Origin: Promethearchaeota archaeon
GTDB lineage: Archaea; Asgardarchaeota; Lokiarchaeia; Sigyniarchaeales; SOKP01
Assembly: GCA_016840085.1 (NCBI GenBank)
Contig: JAEOTA010000073.1
Coordinates: forward strand, 47,566 to 111,565
Direction of reading: 5' to 3'
Length of the DNA: 64,000 nt
A program made the translations under genes and the position numbers. The notes below the pieces were generated by a model. That model did not search any database, was not told the DNA's origin, and was given only the letters and a program-made list of their open reading frames with translations. The first letter of the stretch is position 1. Each line of letters starts with the position of its first letter. Positions 55,266 to 63,582 of the stretch are shown piece by piece.

Positions 55266-56408
55266 TTATTTAAAGTAAGAAATTAGGGTGTTTTTTATAC
55301 TCTCAAAATGCCCAAGATTAACTTTTAGAAGATCTTCAAATCCTTCTCTAATCCCAAGTCTTTCGATTCTTTCAGTGATTTTAAAATAAGGAGACTTTTT
55401 TAATTGTTTAATTAATGCTTTATTCTCCTTCACACCCTCAAGAAGATATTCAATTGAATTTATTTGATGTATACCTAGCATTTGCTGAATGATTGCCATT
55501 AACATTGTATCAAAAGTCACTCTTAAGATAACTTCATGATCAAATTCAGGTGATTTAGGAAATAGATAAGTTTTAAGAAGAGCAATTGACTCTTTAAAGC
55601 GACTAATGGAATCCATACCTAATTCCTTTATTTTATCATTAAAGTCACGGTTTTCAGAGGCTCGTAAACACAATGCTGAGAATGTTTGGTATTCTGCCAC
55701 AAAATGTATAACCCGAGCCCTTGCATTAAGCATCGTGTCTGTAGATTCCTCCTCATCGATAATATCTCTCAAATCTTCCAATGCTGACTTGAAATATGTT
55801 GCAATATCATTGAATTTTTTAGCTGCTGCCTCAAGTTCACCTGCTGATATTAAATACAAAGCACGTTTTTCTGCAGTTTCATATAGTTCATCAAATTTCT
55901 TAAGTTTCATTACTGCTTTAAGAATTAAACGTTTACCTAAATCTTTTTTTATTCGTGATCGTTCAAATGATTGTCCTGCTTTTAAAAGTAAGACTGAAGA
56001 AAGACTGTTATATTCTTCAGGATCAACTTCATGTAGATATTCTGAAGCTTTTTGCCAAGATTCTCCTGCAGTTTCCCAATCTCGCATTCTATATGAGACA
56101 TTTCCTAATTGTAATAATAATTTAGCTGAAACTTCGTATAATTTTAATTCCTCAGTTTTTCTGATAATAGATTTTAATCTATAGACTGCTTGAATATTAT
56201 TTTTAAACTGTGAGATTATTTGGGCAATTCTTATGTATAATTCGTCTAATTTGATATAACTCCCTAAATCAAGATAGATTTGGGCAGCCTTTTCGTAAAA
56301 ATTAATTGCTTCCTCGCCTTTGTTACGATCAGCTAAGTTCTCTGCTTTATCTATTAATTGTATTGCCTCGATTTCTTTATCTTCTTTATCATCCCAATTG
56401 TGGATCAT
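55266..56408 (-). CDS. TPR/SNAP-like helical repeat protein
   Basis: 380 residues, all helical. Early repeats read AIQLIDKAENLADRNKGEEAINFYEKAAQIYLDLG and AAGESWQKASEYL (positions near 56340-56010), a TPR or alpha-SNAP-like heptad pattern. Later helices (150-380) are longer and more divergent. Alpha-SNAP-like repeats are seen in Asgard genomes, but the family could equally be a general TPR scaffold. No membrane segment. A partner is not evident. Confidence 0.7.
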   Translation of the reverse strand: MIHNWDDKEDKEIEAIQLIDKAENLADRNKGEEAINFYEKAAQIYLDLGSYIKLDELYIRIAQIISQFKNNIQAVYRLKSIIRKTEELKLYEVSAKLLLQLGNVSYRMRDWETAGESWQKASEYLHEVDPEEYNSLSSVLLLKAGQSFERSRIKKDLGKRLILKAVMKLKKFDELYETAEKRALYLISAGELEAAAKKFNDIATYFKSALEDLRDIIDEEESTDTMLNARARVIHFVAEYQTFSALCLRASENRDFNDKIKELGMDSISRFKESIALLKTYLFPKSPEFDHEVILRVTFDTMLMAIIQQMLGIHQINSIEYLLEGVKENKALIKQLKKSPYFKITERIERLGIREGFEDLLKVNLGHFESIKNTLISYFK

Positions 56409-56543
56409 AAAAATTCTCCATAAAATCAGACATTTAATAAATTAACTCTAATTTACAAAGACTCAATTAAGATATTAAAACCTTAGTATTGATTGGTTTT
56501 TCTTGTTATTTATTTGTTTTATTAATGAAATTTTCATATTATA

Positions 56544-57422
56544 TTACTCAAAGAGTTTAATTTTCCGACTTTTAATTATGTTTTTGAACTCAAATGATTG
56601 TTTTGCTGAAGCAAATGATTCTTTTGCGTCTTCAATCGCTCCATAAAAGATAAAATTAGATAACCATGATGCTATAAACATGATGCTTGCTCTCCTATAC
56701 CTAGTGTGAAATTTAGTATTTAAGCGTGGAGAGGAATATTGAAAAAGGAAAAGATTTGGTGCGGTACCTACTGGAAGTTCTAAAGACACACTAATTAATT
56801 TTTGAGTTTCCAATACATGTGCTAAGCTTTCTATATCAATGACGCCCCCATCAATCAAAATCTTTTTGATTCCTATACTCTTTAATCCTTCAAGAATATT
56901 TGAATTATCAGGTTGATTATTTTCTGTAAGATAAGCAAATCTTTGAGTGGATGTCATATTATTTGAGCCCAATATCAACACAACTATAGATTTTATTTTG
57001 TATTTTTGAAGTATTTGTATTTCTTTTTTGTTTTTTAGATTTGAAATAGTATTATATATATATTGGTCAGGTTTAATACTAAGTTCTGCGAGATATTTAA
57101 TTCCAGCAACTCTGGATTCAAAATTTCCTCCTAACACAAATGGTGGCTCATAATTATCTAAATAAAACTCTAGGTATTTAATCATAGCTTTTGGAGTTAT
57201 TGCTGATATTTCAATTAGGTGAGGGATATTATATTTCTCAGATAATGAGATTTGGGTATCAATCCTTTTTTTAGCTTTCTGAATATTAAAAATTTCACTA
57301 TTTTTTCTATCTACAATAGTCTCGTTTTGATAAAAAATTGTTCCAATTAGCACTGGGGGTAATTCAAAACTTCCTCTGCCTAATTTTATATTACCATAAG
57401 AATAAAATTTAGAGTTATTCAT
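56544..57422 (-). CDS. MtrH-like methyltransferase
   Basis: 292 residues resembling the methyl-tetrahydromethanopterin:corrinoid methyltransferase MtrH (TIM barrel). It has PVLIGTIFYQNETIVDR near the N-terminus, PHLIEISAITPKAMIKYLEFY, FVLGGNFESRVAGIKYLAE and IYNTISNLKNKKE. The rest of the Mtr complex is not in the window, so it is a stand-alone methyl-transfer protein between a pterin and a corrinoid carrier. Asgard genomes use such proteins with methylotrophic-type partners. The last 60 residues diverge. Confidence 0.82.
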   Translation of the reverse strand: MNNSKFYSYGNIKLGRGSFELPPVLIGTIFYQNETIVDRKNSEIFNIQKAKKRIDTQISLSEKYNIPHLIEISAITPKAMIKYLEFYLDNYEPPFVLGGNFESRVAGIKYLAELSIKPDQYIYNTISNLKNKKEIQILQKYKIKSIVVLILGSNNMTSTQRFAYLTENNQPDNSNILEGLKSIGIKKILIDGGVIDIESLAHVLETQKLISVSLELPVGTAPNLFLFQYSSPRLNTKFHTRYRRASIMFIASWLSNFIFYGAIEDAKESFASAKQSFEFKNIIKSRKIKLFE

Positions 57423-57507
57423 ATTAGATCAATTATTAGATACGATAATTAAAATAGAAATGACTAACTATTTAATCTGCTAGATTTTTTAATGGTTAGG
57501 TATTTTT

Positions 57508-57765
57508 CTAAATTTTTCCTATCTTCATTAATATGTCTAGCTCTGCGATTAACCAACAGAGAATATCGTAAGGCGCGGAAGAAAAGTAGATTTGAGCTGC
57601 TTTTTCCTTTATTCTATCTTCTTGGTTATGTTTTGGATCTCTCTGTGCAATTAATTGTCTTTTTGCAAGCATCCAGCATAATTTATCATAAGTGTAATTC
57701 TTCTGTGAGATGTAATAAGCTGCAATATTTACTTGATTCCGCATTGCATTTTCAGTACCATTCAT
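57508..57765 (-). CDS. Small protein of paired YDxLCW repeats, 85 aa
   Basis: 85 residues. Two helical units: NQVNIAAYYISQKNYTYDKLCW and EKAAQIYFSSAPYDILCW (positions near 57740 to 57520). They match the C-terminus of the gelsolin-like protein at 23961-24824 almost unit for unit (NQVKEAAYYLSQNGYTYDELCW, REKAEEVFNSGCNYDELCW). The W-L-(I/L)-A-E-(L/M)-D-I-L end recalls DUF2934-type helices, but that is inference. It lies between the vWA-RING gene and the MtrH-like gene on one strand. No SD seen before ATG. An antisense frame at 57492-57767 is considered a shadow. Confidence 0.7.
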   Translation of the reverse strand: MNGTENAMRNQVNIAAYYISQKNYTYDKLCWMLAKRQLIAQRDPKHNQEDRIKEKAAQIYFSSAPYDILCWLIAELDILMKIGKI

Positions 57766-57795
57766 AATTTTGTAGAATATTATTTTTTGTGATTT

Positions 57796-59001
57796 TTAAT
57801 AAAGATGGAGCTTTACATCGCAATTTCTACAACTCCCATCCTTTAATTTTTTAAAACAATCCTCATGATAAAGAGTATTACATTCCAAATTACCACATTG
57901 AACTGCTCTCTGTCCTTTTTCAAAAATAAAATGACATACTGGACATACATTAAATAAAGCATCTTCTCCGAGAATCCCAACATCTTCGATGAATTTTGCG
58001 GGAATAACTTCTGGTCTTTTAGCTGGCTTCTCCTTTGGACCTCCAGTAAGAATACGCAATTTTTGGATTTGAGATACTTCCATAGGAATTTTCACTAAAT
58101 AAAAACAATGTGGACATCTTGCGGTTCCAGATCTCTTTGCTATGTGATCCTTTTGAGAGTCTGCCCATGCAGCTAAACAATGTATATGAAAGGGAGTGGT
58201 ACAGTTAGGACAATACCTACCTGTCAAATAAAAAGAACCTTTAGTATAGGGGTTTTTATCAGAAAAACAGATTGAACACTTTTTATAATCAACCTCTCCT
58301 CTTATTTGTTTAGCCCTTTGTTCTTGGTCTTTAGTTAAATCTTGAACTCTTAATAAATCTGCTGCAATTTTTCTAAGAAAAGCTGGATTTTCAGTGATTG
58401 CCTTAGTATTTGCTCCATATGTTTTATAATTATCATCGGCAATTTCTTGGGCAGATCTTATTAAACTTTCAGGATCATTGTTATAAAAAAATCTGCCGTT
58501 AGTTAAATCACTTAATCTTTTTAAAATGTTTTGCTGACCTAATTCTCCTAGTAGAAACGTATCAATTTTAATATTCAAGCCTTGAGCAAGGCGAGCCATT
58601 TTTAGAGGATCTACAGCGGTGTTCATAGTTTTCCCATCAGAGATTAAAAGAATTCTAGGAGACTTCGCACCAACCTTCCGCAATTCCGCTATAAGAGTTT
58701 TTATTGATAATGCCAACCCGTCACCAATAGCCGAATACCCCCCACAAGTTAAAGAATCTAAAGCGGAATCTATATGCCCTATAAAACTGGAACTTGTAAA
58801 ATCAATTATTTTTTCTGCTGTATCAGAAAATTTCATTATAGCAAATGCACTTAAACTATCTTTATCAAATCTCTCTTTTATAAGAGTTTTAATGGCTTTT
58901 ACACAACTAGTCAATCGGTTCGGAGGGTAGTCTTTTCTAAACATCGATCTTGACGAGTCTATACAAACAACAATATTTTCTGGTATTCTTTGCTCAGCCA
59001 T
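57796..59001 (-). CDS. von Willebrand A domain protein with tandem RING-like zinc fingers
   Basis: 401 residues. Residues 1-180 are a vWA domain with MIDAS DSSRS (D-x-S-x-S), a Thr site and ISDGK. A first finger at about 245-305 has C-S-I-C, YCPNC, FHIHC and CPHC; a second at about 350-397 has CPVC, CGNLEC, YHEDC and CRNC. The vWA plus zinc-finger plus RING-like order recalls eukaryotic Ssl1/p44 of TFIIH and ubiquitin-linked proteins. It is cytosolic. A ubiquitin-ligase-like or repair role is inferred only. The small YDxLCW gene lies 30 bases downstream. Confidence 0.85.
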   Translation of the reverse strand: MAEQRIPENIVVCIDSSRSMFRKDYPPNRLTSCVKAIKTLIKERFDKDSLSAFAIMKFSDTAEKIIDFTSSSFIGHIDSALDSLTCGGYSAIGDGLALSIKTLIAELRKVGAKSPRILLISDGKTMNTAVDPLKMARLAQGLNIKIDTFLLGELGQQNILKRLSDLTNGRFFYNNDPESLIRSAQEIADDNYKTYGANTKAITENPAFLRKIAADLLRVQDLTKDQEQRAKQIRGEVDYKKCSICFSDKNPYTKGSFYLTGRYCPNCTTPFHIHCLAAWADSQKDHIAKRSGTARCPHCFYLVKIPMEVSQIQKLRILTGGPKEKPAKRPEVIPAKFIEDVGILGEDALFNVCPVCHFIFEKGQRAVQCGNLECNTLYHEDCFKKLKDGSCRNCDVKLHLY

Positions 59002-59226
59002 TTTATGTTAAAGACTTTTGGGAACACTTTTAAAGAATAAGCTATAGAGTTTCGCAAATTACTCTATTTATTATTCTTTTCTTAATAATTAAATAATAGT
59101 TTAATCATTTAATTATTTAGATTAATGAAAAAATAAAGTTTTATTTTCTAAATAACATATATTTAATAATACTTTATTTATCTATTAAAATAGAGTTAAG
59201 ATAATTGTTTATAAATCTGATGCCAT

Positions 59227-60435
59227 ATGTTACAAGAAAATGATAAAAGTGTTGTTTTAAAAGATTTCTTTAAAAGTAACGTTTTAATCAATGAAGTAGA
59301 AGAAATACTACGATTCAAACCAGAAACTTTGATAGGAGTCGATAAAATTAGTTCTGATCATTTAATTGCTCATGGTATTAAAACAATAGAAGATTTAGCT
59401 AACTTAACAGTAACAAATCTCCCAGAAATAAAAGAAATATTACCCAATATACTTCAAAAATGGGTGAAAATTGCACAAATCATACAAAAAAATGTAAGAG
59501 AGCAGTTAAAGCGACATAAAAAAATTTTAATGGTTGGTCTAGATAATGGTGGCAAGACTTCAATCTTAGCTGTAGTTCAAGATAAATTTTCGATTATAAA
59601 ATCATTATTGCCAACAAGAGGCGTCAAGAGAGAAAAATTAGATTTCTTCGGTTATCCAATCATAAGCTGGGATTTAGGCGGGCAAATTATGTATCGCGAG
59701 AAGCTATATTTCAATAGACCAGAGTTATTTTTCACAGAAGCAGATATTATGTTGTATGTTGTCGATATACAAGATCCAGATAGATTTCCTGAAGCTGCAA
59801 ACTATTTTCGCGAAGTATTAAAAGCCTTTACAGAATTAGGAGAAAACCCAGAGTTATTAATAGTTTTGAGTAAAAGTGATCAAGATTTTAGAAAAACACT
59901 TCAATGGCAGCAGAATGTAACTACTATTAAAAATAAATTTACTAAAATTGTTGATGAATTCGAGCAATTTATAATTGATTTTTGTGACACAACAGTATTT
60001 CAAAAAGAGACCGTTATGCAAATGTTCAGTGTAGCGCTCACAAAGGTTTCTGATACTTCAGAGATTATTGAAAATATATTAGAAGATTTTATCAACCAAG
60101 TCGATGCAAAAGCAGCAAGTTTGGTATCAATGGATGGATTGATTTTTGGAAATTATACCAGAACTGATACAGATGAAATGTTAGTCAATAATACAGCATT
60201 ACTTTTGCAAACTCTTTCCAATTTCTATAATTCTATTGGATTAATAAGAGAAAGAACAATAAAACTTGATTTACCACTTAATGGATTTACTATTCGTGGT
60301 GAAAAATTATTTGAATATTCAGATCTCCAGATTCCTGTATATTTATGGGCGCTTGCTGAAGAACCTAAAAAATTAGAAGGTAAATTGGATTATTTCAAAG
60401 AACAATTATTACCTTTGATTAATCTGTTTCTTTAA
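59227..60435 (+). CDS. Arf-like GTPase with HhH N-terminus and longin/roadblock-like C-terminus
   Basis: 402 residues. Residues 30-85 look like a helix-hairpin-helix (GVDKISSDHLIAHGIKTIED). G domain 95-290: P-loop GLDNGGKT (104-111), candidate switch I T130, DLGGQ (149-153), and SKSD (215-218) in place of NKxD. The DLGGQ and GLDNGGKT are Arf-like. The C-terminal 110 residues (FINQVDAKAASLVSMDGLIFG...) resemble roadblock/longin domains. This fusion of G domain and longin-like part fits Asgard ArfR-type GTPases. It is transcribed alone. Confidence 0.9.
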   Translation: MLQENDKSVVLKDFFKSNVLINEVEEILRFKPETLIGVDKISSDHLIAHGIKTIEDLANLTVTNLPEIKEILPNILQKWVKIAQIIQKNVREQLKRHKKILMVGLDNGGKTSILAVVQDKFSIIKSLLPTRGVKREKLDFFGYPIISWDLGGQIMYREKLYFNRPELFFTEADIMLYVVDIQDPDRFPEAANYFREVLKAFTELGENPELLIVLSKSDQDFRKTLQWQQNVTTIKNKFTKIVDEFEQFIIDFCDTTVFQKETVMQMFSVALTKVSDTSEIIENILEDFINQVDAKAASLVSMDGLIFGNYTRTDTDEMLVNNTALLLQTLSNFYNSIGLIRERTIKLDLPLNGFTIRGEKLFEYSDLQIPVYLWALAEEPKKLEGKLDYFKEQLLPLINLFL

Positions 60436-60523
60436 ATACACTTTTTTTAATGAAAGAAAGTAATATTATTCTTTTTGTTATTTGTTTTTTCAATATTTAG
60501 GAGTATAAAAAGAATCTATAAGA

Positions 60524-60736
60524 CTATTCCAATTCTTTATGAGCATTAAGTAAATATTCATTACACTTATCTAACATTTCAATTGCATTGGTTAATTTTT
60601 CGGCTACTAAATCCAATCCTTTATCTCTAGCAATATCTCTCCATTTCAAAAAACTTTCTTTATGCGAATCATTATGGTCTGCCCAATGTCTACATAATTT
60701 TGATAATTTTAAAACATCCTTATCTTGTTTATCCAA
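60524..60736 (-). CDS. Small HxxxH helical protein, 70 aa
   Basis: 70 residues, two or three helices. The motif HWADHNDSH (H-x3-H-x3-H) with a Cys two residues before it (KLCRHWADHNDSH) suggests metal binding. It lies 3' of cdhA on the same strand, about 220 bases from it. A link to CdhA (metal handling) is plausible by position only. I cannot name the family with confidence. Confidence 0.65.
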   Translation of the reverse strand: MDKQDKDVLKLSKLCRHWADHNDSHKESFLKWRDIARDKGLDLVAEKLTNAIEMLDKCNEYLLNAHKELE

Positions 60737-60904
60737 CCTATCTCACATTTTAAATAATAAATAAATCTAAAATTAAAAATATTCATATTAACATTAACTT
60801 TTGGATTTTCTATGTAAACATATTTGAATAACCTTAGCTTGTTATTCAATCACTTAAATTTAATTAAATTTGAAATGAAATACATGCAATAGAAGATTTT
60901 AAAG

Positions 60905-60957
60905 CTGAAGCAAAAAAACATACAAAAAAAAAAGAAAAAGAAAAAAAGAAATATAAA
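60905..60957 (-). terminator. T-rich 3' end of cdhA
   Basis: On the minus strand a long T-rich stretch directly follows the cdhA stop, a likely archaeal terminator. Confidence 0.4.
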
Positions 60958-63306
60958 TTAAGTTCGACATAATCTTTGTAAAAGAGTGGGATCGATGATT
61001 TCTTTAGATTCCCAACCGTTTTCTTCAAGGTATGCCTTTATTTCATCTTTCATATTAATTGGTATATCTGCGTCGACTCGAACAAATTTTTCTAAATCAT
61101 TTGGAAATTGAACACCTTTATATTTCCGTTCCAAGTCAATCCAATGAGATAATTTGATCATCCCTCCTTTACTATTATCTGCTGGTCTTAAGCATAGCTT
61201 TGCTGCTAAGCAGATAGCTTGTTCAATGCTTTCAGCAGTAGTTAATAAATGTTCTGGACCTGGACCAACTAAATGACCACTAGTACCATCACGTGCATTC
61301 CATACTTTCCAAGTTTCTTCATTATCAGATCTACCTATATACATTCTTCTATATTCTGCTGAATGTGGTCCGCATATTGCTGGAATTCCCATGCCATTAC
61401 AACTACTAGCAATACTTGCCGCTTTTTGGGACATTGCTCCCCACGCAACCCCACAAGCACCTACACGATTAAGAATATAATCAGCGATTTCCTCGTAGTT
61501 TCCTCGTAAGGGTCTTCTTGCAAAAATATTTGCAATTTTTATTGCGGCACCATTTATATGTGGATTGCTTACACAGCTTCCGACATTCACAAGTCCGCCT
61601 CTATCAAAATTACCGGGATATCTATCGTAAAGGGTTTTACCCTCTTCATCTTTCACGAGTCCAATATCCATAGCCCCACAACCAGAAACTACCACGATAT
61701 AATTTCTTTTACAGAATTCTTCTGCCATTAAATATAATTCTTGAATCTCTTTGGCATAATTAGCACATCCGATAATAGCTATAACGCCAGGAATCTCTCC
61801 TAACACTACAGGTGCTCCTACATTTCTTATTTCGACATCTTGAATAGGTCCACGACCCGCTCGCATATTAAATTTCTCATTTCTAATCTTGTCTTGTCCA
61901 GCATACATTATAAGAGTAAGTGGAGATACTTCTTTCATACATTCTGCTTCACATCGTCCACAATCTAAGCATTGATCAAAAGCATCAGCTAATATTGAAA
62001 AATCACCCTCTTTCACCCGATTTACTCCCTCTACTAAGGGTAAATCATTTGGACAATTCCTCTGACAATTACCGCAACCATTACAGTTCATCGCCATATC
62101 AATGCATCCTTCCTCATCAGGAATTGCACTTTTAGCAGCTCTAATTGGTTTAACTTTAATTGCAGTCTCAACAGCTACTTTTCCCGCTTTTATTGGATCT
62201 AAAATCAACACACCATCAGCTTTTCCGCTCACTAAATCATCTATGATTTCTTCAGCAGGATCACCCGTTCTATCTGGCAAGCCCCCCATTATTTTTTCAT
62301 TTGTAGCGATAAATGGAGCATTTACGAGCTTTGCTTGCTCAAAACTCCGTAAATGAACACATTGTTCATCTACCATAACAACATCTGCTAATCCAGAGCG
62401 AATATAAAACATCTGTCGAGCTAGTGAGCCAACAATTTTAGCACCATCAAAATATCTTGTCAAATCTATTGCAGTACAACAAATTGCTCCTACATCTAAT
62501 TTATCTTCATACCCTTTTTCTCTCATATAATCAACTAGTTCGATCCCTGGTGCTACGTTATGTCCAATCATTAAGATCGTGGCTTTATTTTCAGTATCCA
62601 GTGTACCCATTCCTAATTCAATAATAGGGACATCAGCCTCTCCCATAGGAAACCCGTAGGCAGCAATCTGAGCTGCGTCAGATATTTCCATTCCTACAGC
62701 ATCAGCACATCCTGCTAAAAATGCTTTCGCTTCATAATCAAGATAATTAGATTCTTGCCCTGTATGCCCTGAGGCAAGAAGATGTGTAATAGTATAATGT
62801 ACCCATTCCATTGCTGTTTCCAAATCTTCCAAAGTTTCTGGTTTCATTCCAACAATTAATCGTGTACAAGGCATTTCAACCTCTATATTAGTTCCAAAAT
62901 TTATCGGGACATTACCATATTTCTCTTTAAGCCAATGGAGCAGATGATCACCATGAGCACTATGACATGAAGCACCAATACAACAAGCAATTTCCACGAT
63001 TTTTGCGCATGCTGTCTCTAAATTGATTCCACATGCGCCTGTCCTACCCTTGGATAAGTTGCATTTTCCAAATGTACAAAGGCAACACATATCGCAAATT
63101 GGCATATAGAATGGTTTATATCGTTCCATTAACTTAAAAAACCAACTACGCAATGTAGGAATATGGGGCATCATTGTTGGACCAATTGGTTCCCACTCTG
63201 TTTCGTCTCCGTAACTTACTTTACCCGTGGTTAATTCAAATCCCTTGATTGTACCGAGTGGTCCTTTATATTCATCAATTTTAATTTTTGCGCCTTTTTT
63301 ACTCAA
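60958..63306 (-). CDS. cdhA: CO dehydrogenase/acetyl-CoA synthase alpha subunit
   Basis: 782 residues, usual CdhA length. N-terminal cluster cysteines are in CDMCCLCTFGKCNLSKGRTGACG. Then GASCHSAHGDHLLHW, the C-cluster region with ICCTAIDLTRYF, VDEQCVHLRS, the ferredoxin-like insert CNGCGNCQRNCP and CLDCGRCEAECM, and GCGAMDIGLV. This subunit carries the Ni-Fe CO dehydrogenase site and polyferredoxin of the archaeal ACS complex. The start is TTG at 63306, with GTGAG before it. cdhB and other subunits are not in the window. It lets the cell make or split acetyl-CoA from CO2 and methyl groups. Confidence 0.94.
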   Translation of the reverse strand: MSKKGAKIKIDEYKGPLGTIKGFELTTGKVSYGDETEWEPIGPTMMPHIPTLRSWFFKLMERYKPFYMPICDMCCLCTFGKCNLSKGRTGACGINLETACAKIVEIACCIGASCHSAHGDHLLHWLKEKYGNVPINFGTNIEVEMPCTRLIVGMKPETLEDLETAMEWVHYTITHLLASGHTGQESNYLDYEAKAFLAGCADAVGMEISDAAQIAAYGFPMGEADVPIIELGMGTLDTENKATILMIGHNVAPGIELVDYMREKGYEDKLDVGAICCTAIDLTRYFDGAKIVGSLARQMFYIRSGLADVVMVDEQCVHLRSFEQAKLVNAPFIATNEKIMGGLPDRTGDPAEEIIDDLVSGKADGVLILDPIKAGKVAVETAIKVKPIRAAKSAIPDEEGCIDMAMNCNGCGNCQRNCPNDLPLVEGVNRVKEGDFSILADAFDQCLDCGRCEAECMKEVSPLTLIMYAGQDKIRNEKFNMRAGRGPIQDVEIRNVGAPVVLGEIPGVIAIIGCANYAKEIQELYLMAEEFCKRNYIVVVSGCGAMDIGLVKDEEGKTLYDRYPGNFDRGGLVNVGSCVSNPHINGAAIKIANIFARRPLRGNYEEIADYILNRVGACGVAWGAMSQKAASIASSCNGMGIPAICGPHSAEYRRMYIGRSDNEETWKVWNARDGTSGHLVGPGPEHLLTTAESIEQAICLAAKLCLRPADNSKGGMIKLSHWIDLERKYKGVQFPNDLEKFVRVDADIPINMKDEIKAYLEENGWESKEIIDPTLLQRLCRT

Positions 63307-63492
63307 TGATTTCTCACTTCAAATTTTATTTTGTATTTTTTAATACGTTAAGATAATAAGTAATTTTATCTTTGAAGGTATTTTAAATTTATTTTAGAGT
63401 ATATTGTTTCTACAAATAAGATATATTAAAAAGTTTAAAAGTTAATGTTTATATTCAAAAACTCAAAACAGAGTATAGGTTAAACAAAAAAA

Positions 63493-63508
63493 GTGTGAAA
63501 CTTCACAC
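63493..63508. promoter_or_regulatory. 16-base dyad GTGTGAA-AC-TTCACAC
   Basis: A perfect 7-bp inverted repeat with a 2-base centre lies between cdhA (start 63306) and the V4R gene (end 63583). It is operator-like, but it could also be a short terminator hairpin. Confidence 0.4.
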
Positions 63509-63582
63509 AAGATTAAAATTCTGTATGAAATCTTTTGATTTAAAATTTATAAAAAGATGATAGAAATAGCTAAATAGCATAA

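Noticed and set aside
55606..56184. 192-aa plus-strand ORF opposite the TPR/SNAP-like gene
   Set aside because: Low-complexity Ser-rich antisense of helical repeats; no start context.
57492..57767. Plus-strand ORF opposite the YDxLCW gene
   Set aside because: Its codons are antisense to the minus-strand repeats, which match another protein in the window at residue level; the plus frame shows no recognisable pattern.
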